From positions 124,001-188,000 of the forward strand of contig JBKAGO010000034.1 in assembly GCA_046290435.1 (NCBI GenBank): 64,000 nucleotides of DNA. The letters are read 5' to 3'. The position numbers and the translations under genes were made by a program. Shown here piece by piece: positions 29,711 to 38,073 of this stretch. The notes beneath the pieces are model-generated. The model saw nothing but the letters and a program-made list of their open reading frames with translations. It had not been told where the DNA came from and did no database searches. Numbering within the stretch: position 1 is the first letter of the stretch; each line of letters opens with the position of its first letter. This DNA is from CAVQUE01 sp046290435 (GTDB lineage Bacteria; Actinomycetota; Acidimicrobiia; Acidimicrobiales; UBA8592).

Positions 29711-29803
29711 CCGGGGTCAAGTCGTACTTTCAACCAACTCCGAGATGGTGAGCCCGGCAGGCAGCGCGGCCACGAGTTGGTTGAAAGTACGACTTGACCC
29801 CGG
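29711..29803. repeat. 30-bp perfect inverted repeat with 33-nt loop between convergent genes
   Basis: The arms at 29711-29740 and 29774-29803 are exact reverse complements over 30 bp. The AT content of the arms is higher than in the surrounding DNA. It lies between the convergent amidohydrolase and MMPL genes, so a bidirectional terminator is one reading and a small palindromic mobile element (MITE-like) another. Short direct repeats flank it: GGTCTTGCCG at 29682 and 29704, and a 13-bp tandem duplication at 29799-29824. Confidence 0.9.
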
Positions 29804-29836
29804 TGGTTCGACCCGGTGGTTCGAAACCAGTGGCTG

Positions 29837-32194
29837 CTACCGCGGCTGCAGGACCCGGTCCTCGTCATCGCCGACGGGGGCGTCGCCCGGTCCGTCTTCG
29901 TCGCCGTCGCGAACCTGCTCGGGCGCGTCGTGGGTTCGGTCGCTGCCCTCGACGTCGATGTCGGGCAGGAGGCGGTCGAGCCAGCCCGGCAGCCACCAGT
30001 TGCGGTCGCCGAGCAGTGCCATGGTTGCGGGCACCAACAGCATGCGCACGATGGTCGCGTCGAGCGCGATGGCGCTCGCGAGTCCGAAGCCGAACAGTTT
30101 GATGATGCGGTCGGTCTCGAGCAGGAAGCTGCCGAACACGAACACCATGATCGCCGCAGCAGCCGTGATGACCCGTGCGGTCGAGGCCAGGCCGTCGGCG
30201 ACGGCGCGGGCGTTGTCGCCGGTGCGGTTGTACTCCTCGCGGATACGTGAGAGCAGGAACACCTCGTAGTCCATCGAGAGCCCGAACACGATCGCGAACA
30301 ACATCATCGGGATGAACGGCTCGATCGGTCCGCCGCGACCTACACCGATGGCCTCGCTGAACCATCCCCACTGGAACACGGCCACGACCAGGCCGTAGGC
30401 GGCGCCGATCGACAGCAGGTTCAAGATGACGGCCTTCAGCGCGACGAGGACCGAGCGGAACACCGCCAGCAGCAACAGGAACGACAGCACCAGCACGGCT
30501 CCGAAGAACACGGGGATGCGCTGGGCCAGATAGTCGGAGAAGTCCTGGCTGATCGCGACGTTGCCGGTGACCTTGACGTCGAGCCCCTGTGCCCGAGCGC
30601 CATCGAGGAGGTCGCTGGAGCGCAGATCGTCGACGAGCTGTGCGGTCGCCGCGTCCTGCGGGGAGGTGGTGGGGTAGACCCTCCAGATGACCGCCTGCGG
30701 GTCGGCGGGGTCGTTCGGGAACGGCGGGGTCACCTGGGCCACGCCCGGCACTGCGGCGAGTTCGGCGGTGAGGGCCTGCAGTTCCACGGTCGACCCGGCC
30801 AGCTCGCCCACGAGGACCAGGGGCCCGTTGAAGCCGGGACCGAAGCCCTCGGCCAGCAGGTCGTAGGCCTCGCGGGCCGAGTTGCCCTCCTCGAAGTTCC
30901 CCTCGTCGGAGAAGCCGAGACGCAGCGAGAACGCAGGGATCGTCAGCAGCACGAGGACACCGACGCCGACCAGGGCGATCGGTGCGGGGAAGCGCTGCAC
31001 GAAGCGGCTCCATCGGTACGGCGCCGTCTCCTCGATGGGCTTGACCTTGCGGGGCGGCAACGCCCGGTGCAGGAACGGGACCCACCGGCCGACCAGCAGC
31101 ACGGCCAGCGCAGCGATGCCGGCAATGGGGGCGAGCGCGCTGAAGCCGAGACCGATCGAGATGAGGACCACCGCCACCAGCGATGCGGCGACCAGCCCGC
31201 GGACCCGGGTGACCTCGACCCGCTCGGCGACGAAACCGAGCAGCGCCGGCAGCAGGGTGACCGAGGCGATCATGGTGACCAGCACCGTCAGCGATGCGCC
31301 GATACCGAGGCCCTGGACGAACGAGAGGCCGATCAGCAGGAGCCCCAACAGGGAGATGACCACGGTCGTACCTGCGAACAGCACGGCACGCCCCGCCGTG
31401 TCCATGGCGACGCCCGTTGCGTCGGCCGAGGTTCGGCCGGTCCGTAGCTCGTCTCGGTAGCGGGTGACGATGAACAGTGCGTAGTCGATGCCGACGCCGA
31501 GGCCGATCATGATCCCGAGCGTCGTGGTGAAGTCGGGCATCTCGACGATGTTGGTCACGAGCGACACGACCAGGGTGCCCGAGGCGATGCCGGCCAGTGC
31601 CGTCCCGATCGGTAGTCCCATGGCGACGACCGAACCGAACGCGAAGATCAGGATGAAGATGGCGAAGGCCAGGCCCAGGATCTCGGATTCGGGCGGCTCG
31701 AACTCGAGGAACAGCTGCTGGCCGAACTCGATCTGGACCCCCGCGACCGTCGGGGCGAGCTCCCTCAGCGCGGGACCGAGGTCGGCGACCTCGGACTCGG
31801 AGAGGTCGCGGGGCACGTCGAGTTCGGCGAAGGCCACCGTGCGGTCGGGCGAGATCTGACCGAATGCCTGTTCGTCGTAGGGGCTCGAGATGTTGACGTT
31901 CTCGACGGCTGCGAGTTCCTCGAAGTACGCCTGCATCGGCCCGGCGACGGCGGGGTCCGTGACGTCATCGGCCTGGAACACCACTCTGCCCGGTATGCCG
32001 CTGCCCTGGCCGCCGAAGTAGGTGTCGATGAGGTCGAAGCCGTCGGAGCCCTCGCTGTCGGGGGTCTCGAAGCCGGCACCGAAGTTCGATCCGACGACGG
32101 CCACCAGGGCACCCAGCGCGATGATCAGGCCGACCCAGGCGATGGCGACGATGCGTCGGCGTTCGTGGCACCAGCGGCCGAGGTCGTACAACAT
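29837..32194 (-). CDS. MMPL/RND-family membrane transporter
   Basis: 785 aa, about 12 transmembrane helices in the MmpL layout: helix 1 (about 14-37), a soluble loop of about 130 aa, five helices, a central cytoplasmic stretch and helix, a second soluble loop, then five helices. The paired signatures are seen: G-L-G-V-G-I-D-Y-A-L-F-I-V-T-R-Y-R-D-E-L near 235 and G-L-S-M-D-Y-E-V-F-L-L-S-R-I-R-E-E near 640. These use the proton motive force to export lipids or hydrophobic compounds in actinobacteria. Substrate unknown. Divergent from the arylsulfatase gene (220-bp gap). Confidence 0.93.
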   Translation of the reverse strand: MLYDLGRWCHERRRIVAIAWVGLIIALGALVAVVGSNFGAGFETPDSEGSDGFDLIDTYFGGQGSGIPGRVVFQADDVTDPAVAGPMQAYFEELAAVENVNISSPYDEQAFGQISPDRTVAFAELDVPRDLSESEVADLGPALRELAPTVAGVQIEFGQQLFLEFEPPESEILGLAFAIFILIFAFGSVVAMGLPIGTALAGIASGTLVVSLVTNIVEMPDFTTTLGIMIGLGVGIDYALFIVTRYRDELRTGRTSADATGVAMDTAGRAVLFAGTTVVISLLGLLLIGLSFVQGLGIGASLTVLVTMIASVTLLPALLGFVAERVEVTRVRGLVAASLVAVVLISIGLGFSALAPIAGIAALAVLLVGRWVPFLHRALPPRKVKPIEETAPYRWSRFVQRFPAPIALVGVGVLVLLTIPAFSLRLGFSDEGNFEEGNSAREAYDLLAEGFGPGFNGPLVLVGELAGSTVELQALTAELAAVPGVAQVTPPFPNDPADPQAVIWRVYPTTSPQDAATAQLVDDLRSSDLLDGARAQGLDVKVTGNVAISQDFSDYLAQRIPVFFGAVLVLSFLLLLAVFRSVLVALKAVILNLLSIGAAYGLVVAVFQWGWFSEAIGVGRGGPIEPFIPMMLFAIVFGLSMDYEVFLLSRIREEYNRTGDNARAVADGLASTARVITAAAAIMVFVFGSFLLETDRIIKLFGFGLASAIALDATIVRMLLVPATMALLGDRNWWLPGWLDRLLPDIDVEGSDRTHDAPEQVRDGDEDGPGDAPVGDDEDRVLQPR

Positions 32195-32414
32195 TGGGTT
32201 CTCCGGGGGGTCTCGCTACGTGGCCGGGAATCCGGACACGCCGCCCCAGTCCACCACCTCATCGGCAGATCGCGTCCCATCGATGCCGATTGGTGCCTGT
32301 GGCATCGGTCACCTCCGGCCTCGCGTGTCGGCGCTGGGGTCGCAGGCGGCGGCGTCGGCACCGGGCAACTACCCTCCGACGGTCCGTCACGTCGTCCGGG
32401 GGAGCGCGCCAGCC

Positions 32415-34730
32415 GTGAGCGAGATCAACCAGCCCTACGCAGGATTCGAGGGGGTCGTCGGGCGGATCTTCTCGACGTCGGAACCGGCGTGGACACCGCC
32501 GCCGACTGCTCCCGAGGGCGCACCGAACGTCATCGTCATGTTGGTCGACGATCTCGGTTTCGCCGACGTCGGTTGCTACGGCTCCGAGATCGACACGCCC
32601 AACATCGACCGGCTGGCCGCCGACGGCGTCCGGTACGTCAACTTCCACGTCAACCCCATGTGCTCGCCGACGCGGGCGTCGATGCTGACCGGGCTCAACC
32701 ACCACATGGCCGGCGTCGGCCACGTGGCCCACTTCGACCCCGGCTTTCCCGGCTATGCGATGGAGATCCGCGAGAACGCGGTCACCATGGCCGAGCTGTT
32801 CCGCGACAACGGGTGGGCGTCGCTGATGGTCGGCAAGTGGCACCTCTGCAAGGATGCGCACCTGAGCGAGGCCGGCCCCCGTCACTCCTGGCCGTTGCAG
32901 AAGGGCTTCGAACGCTATTACGGCATCCTCGACGGCTTCACCAACTTCCATCAGCCGCACCGCCTGTACGAGGACAACCACGCCCTCGACATCGATACCT
33001 ATCCCGACGACTACTACTTCACCGATGACCTGACGGATCAGGCGTTGAAGATGATCGGCGAGGTGCGCTCGTCGCATCCGACGAAGCCGTTCTTCCTGTA
33101 CTTCTCGCACGGGGCGGTGCATGCGCCGCTGCAGGCCAAGGCCGAGGACATCGACAAGTACCGGGGCCACTACGAGGCGGGCTGGGACGAGATCCGCAGG
33201 CAACGTTTCGAACGTCAGCAGGCCCTGGGGGTCATCCCGGCCGGCGCCACCCTGCCGCCGCGCAACACCGAGGCGGGCCACGAGGTCCGCCCCTGGGACG
33301 AGCTGAGCTCGACGGAGAAGGAGCTGTTCGGCCGTTACCAGGAGATCTTCGCCGCCATGGTCGACAACGTCGACCAGAACCTCGGCCGTCTTCGCGAACG
33401 CCTCGAGGCGATGGGCGAGTGGGACAACACCATCGTGGTGTTCACCTCCGACAACGGCGGCTCCCGCGAGGGCCAGCAGATCGGCACGTCGGCCTACTTC
33501 CGCACCCTGTTGGCCCAGGCCATGCCCACCGACCTCGATGTCGTCGAGGTCGACCACGCCCGCCTCGATCTCATGGGCGGCCCCCAGACCCTGCCGCACT
33601 ATCCGATGGGCTGGGCGATGGTGTCGTCGACGCCGTTCCGGCTGTACAAGATCAACACCCACCAGGGTGGCCATCAGGTGCCGTTCATCGTGTCGTGGCC
33701 GGCCGGTATGCGAGAGGCGGCGGGACAGGTCCGAAACCAGTACCAGCACGTCACCGACCTGTTGCCCACGCTCACCGAGATGTGTGGCATCGAGGTGCCC
33801 ACGGCCAAGGCGGGCCGGCCGCTGCCCGAGCCGGCGGGCGTCAGCTTCACCGCCACCATCTCCGATCCCGATGCCGAGTCGGCGCATCGCGAGCAGTACT
33901 ACGAGATGATCGGTCACCGGGGCTTCTACCGCGACGGCTGGTCGGCGGTTACGTGTCGTCAGCCCCGCACGCCGTTCGCGGACGAGCGGTGGGAACTGCA
34001 CGACCTGCGCGACGACCCCACCGAGAGCCGCGACCTCGCGGCCGAGCACCCCGACCGCCTGGCCGAACTCCAGGAGGCGTGGGAGCAGGCAGCGTGGGCC
34101 AATCAGGTGTTCCCCCTCGACGAAGGCAACAACGTCAAGGGCATCCTGCGCCCGCCGTGGGACGCCGAGCTCGCCGGCCCGGTCCGGCTCCTGCCCGGCA
34201 CACCACAGCTCGAGCGGTGGCGGTCGCTGCAGCTCGTCAACTTCCGCTCCTGGGAGTTCACCGCGGCGTTCGACTGGCAGCCCGGACAGCAGGGCACCCT
34301 CGTCGCCCACGGCGACCAGGGCGGCGGCTACGCACTGTATGTCGTCGACGGGCGGGTGCTGTTCGTGCACAACGGCTACGGCGACATGACCGAGATCGAC
34401 GCGGGAGCGCTCACGCCGGGCCGACACGAGGTGACGGTGGCGGTCACGCCACCGGATCGCCTGGTCTGGGATGTCGGGATCGCAGTCGACGACCAGGTGG
34501 TCGCCGAGCGCCCCGGCCTGGTGTGCCTGACCGCGATGGCGCCGTTCCAGGGCATCGACATCGGGATCGACCGGCGGTCACCGGTCAGCTGGCGCCTCTA
34601 CGACCAGCACCGGTCGTTCCCCTACGACGGCACCATCGACCACGTCACCTACACGCCCGGAGAACTGTCGCCGTTCGCCGGTTCGCTGTGGCTCGAGGTC
34701 CTCAAGGAAGCCGGCACCAAGTACGAGTGA
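32415..34730 (+). CDS. Arylsulfatase (type I, formylglycine-dependent)
   Basis: 771 aa sulfatase. N-terminal metal site V-M-L-V-D-D-L-G-F-A-D-V-G near residue 41 and the maturation motif C-S-P-T-R with Cys83, which is converted to formylglycine. Other active-site parts: G-K-W-H-L near 142, H-G-A-V-H-A-P near 234, and T-S-D-N-G-G near 350. A C-terminal region of about 200 aa is beta-rich, as in other large arylsulfatases. GTG at 32415 has GGGGGAG at 32399; no signal peptide is seen, so it is cytoplasmic or exported by another route. It needs a formylglycine-generating enzyme encoded elsewhere. It ends just before a hairpin family copy (34729). Confidence 0.93.
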   Translation: MSEINQPYAGFEGVVGRIFSTSEPAWTPPPTAPEGAPNVIVMLVDDLGFADVGCYGSEIDTPNIDRLAADGVRYVNFHVNPMCSPTRASMLTGLNHHMAGVGHVAHFDPGFPGYAMEIRENAVTMAELFRDNGWASLMVGKWHLCKDAHLSEAGPRHSWPLQKGFERYYGILDGFTNFHQPHRLYEDNHALDIDTYPDDYYFTDDLTDQALKMIGEVRSSHPTKPFFLYFSHGAVHAPLQAKAEDIDKYRGHYEAGWDEIRRQRFERQQALGVIPAGATLPPRNTEAGHEVRPWDELSSTEKELFGRYQEIFAAMVDNVDQNLGRLRERLEAMGEWDNTIVVFTSDNGGSREGQQIGTSAYFRTLLAQAMPTDLDVVEVDHARLDLMGGPQTLPHYPMGWAMVSSTPFRLYKINTHQGGHQVPFIVSWPAGMREAAGQVRNQYQHVTDLLPTLTEMCGIEVPTAKAGRPLPEPAGVSFTATISDPDAESAHREQYYEMIGHRGFYRDGWSAVTCRQPRTPFADERWELHDLRDDPTESRDLAAEHPDRLAELQEAWEQAAWANQVFPLDEGNNVKGILRPPWDAELAGPVRLLPGTPQLERWRSLQLVNFRSWEFTAAFDWQPGQQGTLVAHGDQGGGYALYVVDGRVLFVHNGYGDMTEIDAGALTPGRHEVTVAVTPPDRLVWDVGIAVDDQVVAERPGLVCLTAMAPFQGIDIGIDRRSPVSWRLYDQHRSFPYDGTIDHVTYTPGELSPFAGSLWLEVLKEAGTKYE

Positions 34731-34780
34731 TCTCGTCGCGTCCGTCCACCGCCACGGGGGATGAGGTGCACGGGATCGGG
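34729..34780. repeat. Degenerate copy (B) of the dispersed double hairpin
   Basis: GATCTCGTCGCG directly after the arylsulfatase stop, TCCACCGCCACGGGGGA in the centre and GGGATCGGGG on the right match the family seen at 43736 and 45570, but the right outer arm is decayed and the inner arms pair poorly. Confidence 0.45.
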
Positions 34781-34821
34781 GTGGTTCAGCTGCGACCGGG
34801 CATGTCCGGCGGCGAACAGAC

Positions 34822-34850
34822 GTGACAGGCGGCGCCGCTGCCCGTAGTGT
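34822..34850 (+). promoter_or_regulatory. Candidate promoter of the luciferase-like monooxygenase gene
   Basis: GTGACA (34822-34827) and TAGTGT (34845-34850) with 17-bp spacing match actinobacterial sigma-70-type promoters. The predicted leader is about 55 nt. Confidence 0.5.
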
Positions 34851-34909
34851 GACCAAGGACACATGACCGCGGTCGTCGCGGTGACGCCACACGCAGAGGG
34901 GACCTTTCC

Positions 34910-36079
34910 ATGCGGCTTCGATTCGGCACCTTCATGGCGCCATTCCACCCGCCAGAGCACAACCCGACGCTTGCGCTCGAGAGTGACCTCGAGTTGCTCC
35001 AGCACATGGACCGGTTGGGCTTTGACGAAGCCTGGATCGGCGAGCACCACTCGGCCGGGAGTGAGATCATCGCCTCGCCCGAGATCTTCATCATGGCGGC
35101 GGCCGAACGAACCAGGCACATCAAGCTCGGCACCGGCGTGGTGTCGTTGCCTTATCACAACCCGCTCTGGGTGGCCGAACGAATGGTGCTGCTCGACCAT
35201 CTGACCCGCGGCCGCGTCATGTTCGGTGTCGGTCCCGGAGCGCTTCCCACCGACGCAGCGATGCTCGGGCTCGAGCCACCCCAGATGCGTCCGTTGCTCG
35301 AGGAGTATCTCGAGATCGTGATGCACCTGCTCACCTCGGAGGAGCCCATCAGCTATCGGAGCGATCGGCTGATCCTCGACGAGGCCCGGCTGCACCTGCG
35401 GCCCTACTCCGAGCCCCTTTTCGACATGGCCGTGGCGGCGGTGGCCTCACCTTCTGGCGCCAAGCTCGCCGGACGGTACGGCCACGGCGTGTTGTCGCTC
35501 GGCGCCACGGTGGCGATCGGCATGGATGTGCTGGCCCATCACTGGTCGATCCAGGAGGAGACGGCCGCGCAGTTCGGCACCGTCGCCGATCGTGCCAAGT
35601 GGCGCCTCGTGGGCTTGATGCACCTGGCCGAAACCGAGGAGCAGGCGAAGGAAGACGTGCGATACGGGATCACCCAGTGGTTCCGTTACTTCCAGGACGT
35701 GGCCGCCTTCCCCCAGATGGCCGTCGAGGGGGGCGACATCGACGAGATGATCGAGTTCGTCAACGGTGGCCTCGGCGTGATCGGCACGCCGGAGCAGGCG
35801 GTCGCTCAGATCGAGGCGCTGCTCGAGCAGTCGAACGGGGGCTTCGGAGCATTCCTCACGCTCGCCCACAACTGGGCCAACCCGGAGAACACCAAGAAGA
35901 GCTACGAGCTGTTGGCTCGCCACGTGATGCCTCGATTCCAGAGCGGCGGCGGCGGGTTGGTCGATGCCGCCGAGCGGGCTCGGGCGGCACGACCGGCACT
36001 GGCAGACAAACAGATGCTCGCGGTCGAAGAAGCCACCGAGCGCTACGAGACGGAGAAGGGCGCCATCGTCCTCAACTGA
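34910..36079 (+). CDS. LLM-class flavin-dependent monooxygenase
   Basis: 389 aa bacterial-luciferase-fold enzyme. Seen: R-F-G-T-F-M-A-P-F-H-P near residue 4, F-D-E-A-W-I-G-E-H-H-S near 38, I-K-L-G-T-G-V-V-S-L-P near 70 and G-R-V-M-F-G-V-G-P-G near 102. The start resembles the limonene 1,2-monooxygenase subgroup, which uses reduced FMN with oxygen; an F420-dependent member cannot be excluded. Monocistronic with its own promoter. Substrate unknown, a terpenoid or alkanal-like molecule being plausible. Confidence 0.9.
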   Translation: MRLRFGTFMAPFHPPEHNPTLALESDLELLQHMDRLGFDEAWIGEHHSAGSEIIASPEIFIMAAAERTRHIKLGTGVVSLPYHNPLWVAERMVLLDHLTRGRVMFGVGPGALPTDAAMLGLEPPQMRPLLEEYLEIVMHLLTSEEPISYRSDRLILDEARLHLRPYSEPLFDMAVAAVASPSGAKLAGRYGHGVLSLGATVAIGMDVLAHHWSIQEETAAQFGTVADRAKWRLVGLMHLAETEEQAKEDVRYGITQWFRYFQDVAAFPQMAVEGGDIDEMIEFVNGGLGVIGTPEQAVAQIEALLEQSNGGFGAFLTLAHNWANPENTKKSYELLARHVMPRFQSGGGGLVDAAERARAARPALADKQMLAVEEATERYETEKGAIVLN

Positions 36080-36107
36080 ACCCAGGTGGTCGCGGGCCTC
36101 GGTCGGC

Positions 36108-37295
36108 TCAGCCGAGGCGAAGGGTCTCGAGGGGTTCGAGGCGGGCTGCTTTCCATGCGGGGTACAGGCCCGCGACGATCGACACCGCCAACGCCATCAG
36201 GCCCGCCATGACGAACAGCGGCATGTTCAGCGTGGCCACCCAGCCGAGCACCGCCGAAACGAGGTAGATCACCGCGATGCCGGCGGCGACGCCGAGCGCG
36301 CCCCCGAGGATCCCGACGAACAAGGCCTCCAGTACGAACTGCAGGGCGATGGTCGCCTTGGTGTGACCGAGTGCCCGTCGGATGCCGATCTCGCCCGATC
36401 GTTGGATGACCGAGATCGACATCACGTTCGCGATGCCGACGCCGCCGACCAGCAACGCCAGGCCTCCCATCAGGAACAACACGTTGCGCAGCGTCGTGTC
36501 GACCTCGCCCTGAGCCTCCAGCAGATCCGACGGCACCACCACCGCCACGCCCTCCGACCCGCCCAGGTTGATCGCCACCGGCAGGGCATCGGCGGTGCTG
36601 TCGACTGCTCCCTCGCTGGCTCGGATGAACAGCCGGGTGGGCGCCGGGTCGATGGCGAAGTCGTCCTCGGCGGCCGCCTTGGGGATGATCACCGCGCTGT
36701 CGAGATCGGGGACGAGCGCAGCGCTGCGGAGCACGCCGACGACGGCATAGGCCACGCCGTCGACGCTGACCGTCCGTTCCTCGCCGGGCAGATACTGGTA
36801 GTCATCCGCGAGGTCCTCGCCGAGCACTGCGACCCGGAAACCGTTGGCCTCGTCGGCGGCGCTCAGGAACCGCCCGTGGCGCATGTCGGTGTCGATGACC
36901 TCGAGCAGGTCGAGATCTGCGGTCAGCAGCGGGACGGGCACCGTCTGGAAGAAGTCGCGGCCGCCCTCTGACGGGGCGACGGTGATGCCGGCGATCTCGG
37001 TGATGCCCGAGACCCGCTCGACCGTCGTCACGTTCCGGGCCCGGTCGACCGCATCGTCGGGCAGCGTTGGTGCCTCACCGGTGCCGAAGGTGCCGTCGGC
37101 GTTGGCGACGATCAGGTTCGTGCCGAGCTGCTCGAGGGTCTCGCGGACGTTGCCCTTCGCGCTCTCGTTCAAGCCGACGGCCGCGACGATGCCGGCGGCG
37201 CCGAGCACCGGACCGAGCATGATCAGCAGCGTTCGCACCTTGCGCGCAGACAGCCCGCCGATCGACACCCCCAGCAGCTCGCGGAACCAGCTCAT
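36108..37295 (-). CDS. MacB-like ABC transporter permease (FtsX-fold)
   Basis: 395 aa. Four helices in the MacB arrangement: helix 1 near residues 22-44, a periplasmic domain of about 225 aa, then three C-terminal helices, with I-Q-R-S-G-E-I-G-I-R-R-A-L-G-H-T near 302-317 linking to the ATPase. ATG at 37295 overlaps the ATPase stop by 4 nt. In MacB systems ATP hydrolysis drives conformational change across the membrane to a fusion partner. Here the fusion partner and a lipoprotein lie in the same operon. Substrate unknown. Confidence 0.92.
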   Translation of the reverse strand: MSWFRELLGVSIGGLSARKVRTLLIMLGPVLGAAGIVAAVGLNESAKGNVRETLEQLGTNLIVANADGTFGTGEAPTLPDDAVDRARNVTTVERVSGITEIAGITVAPSEGGRDFFQTVPVPLLTADLDLLEVIDTDMRHGRFLSAADEANGFRVAVLGEDLADDYQYLPGEERTVSVDGVAYAVVGVLRSAALVPDLDSAVIIPKAAAEDDFAIDPAPTRLFIRASEGAVDSTADALPVAINLGGSEGVAVVVPSDLLEAQGEVDTTLRNVLFLMGGLALLVGGVGIANVMSISVIQRSGEIGIRRALGHTKATIALQFVLEALFVGILGGALGVAAGIAVIYLVSAVLGWVATLNMPLFVMAGLMALAVSIVAGLYPAWKAARLEPLETLRLG

Positions 37296-38068
37296 GGCTC
37301 GCTGCGATCGGGACCGGCGAAGTGGCTGCCGAGCGCCGCAGTGCGCTCGCCGGCGAGCTCGTCGGCGACGATCCGGCCGTCGCGCATCGAGATCACCCGC
37401 TCCATCCGCTCGGCGATCTCGAGGTCGTGGGTGACGATGACCACGGCGCGCTCGGGGGAGCGGAGCCCCTCGAAGATCTCCATGACCATCTCGGCGTTGC
37501 GGGTGTCGAGCGCGCCCGTGGGTTCGTCGGCCAGGACCATCATGGGGTCGGTGACCAACGCCCGGGCCAACGCGACGCGCTGTTGCTCGCCGCCGGACAG
37601 CTGCACGGGGCGATGGTCGTGGCGAGGCCCGAGCCCGACCTGCTCGAGCGCAGCCAGGGCCCGGTCGTGGCGCTCCCGTTTCGAGAGGTTCCGGTACAGC
37701 AGCGCCGTGGCGACGTTGCCCAGGGCATCGAGGTGCGGGATGAGGTGGAACTGCTGGAACACGAAGCCGATCACGTCGCCCCGCAGCTTCGATCGCTCGG
37801 CGTCGTCGAGGTCGGTGACCTCGTGGCCGGTGACCTGGATCGAGCCGGTGGTCGGGAGGTCGAGACAGCCCAGCAGGCCGAGCAGGGTGGACTTGCCCGA
37901 GCCCGACGGACCGATGATGGCCATGTGGTCGCCGCGGCGGATGTCGAGTGACACACCGTCGAGCGCCCGCACCTCGACGGGCTCGCGCCCGTAGACCCGG
38001 GCCACGTCGGTCAGGCGGAACACGAGCTCGCCGCCGGGGACCGGGCTGGATGGCTGTGCTCGGGCCAC
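37292..38068 (-). CDS. MacB/LolD-type ABC transporter ATP-binding protein
   Basis: 258 aa ATPase. Walker A I-G-P-S-G-S-G-K-S-T near residue 47, Q-loop F-V-F-Q-Q-F-H-L-I near 100, signature L-S-G-G-E-Q-Q-R-V-A near 152, Walker B M-V-L-A-D-E-P-T-G-A-L-D near 175 and switch His in V-T-H-D-L. The N-terminal extension of about 14 residues is not conserved. It lies 5 bp after the fusion-protein gene and overlaps the permease gene, so the order is lipoprotein, fusion protein, ATPase, permease. Confidence 0.95.
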   Translation of the reverse strand: MARAQPSSPVPGGELVFRLTDVARVYGREPVEVRALDGVSLDIRRGDHMAIIGPSGSGKSTLLGLLGCLDLPTTGSIQVTGHEVTDLDDAERSKLRGDVIGFVFQQFHLIPHLDALGNVATALLYRNLSKRERHDRALAALEQVGLGPRHDHRPVQLSGGEQQRVALARALVTDPMMVLADEPTGALDTRNAEMVMEIFEGLRSPERAVVIVTHDLEIAERMERVISMRDGRIVADELAGERTAALGSHFAGPDRSEP

Positions 38069-38073
38069 GCCGA

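Noticed and set aside
29798..29850. tRNA-like segment (GGTTCGAAACC with short stem)
   Set aside because: No acceptor or anticodon stem can be built around it and no CCA-side pairing exists; it is part of the short tandem duplication beside the inverted repeat.
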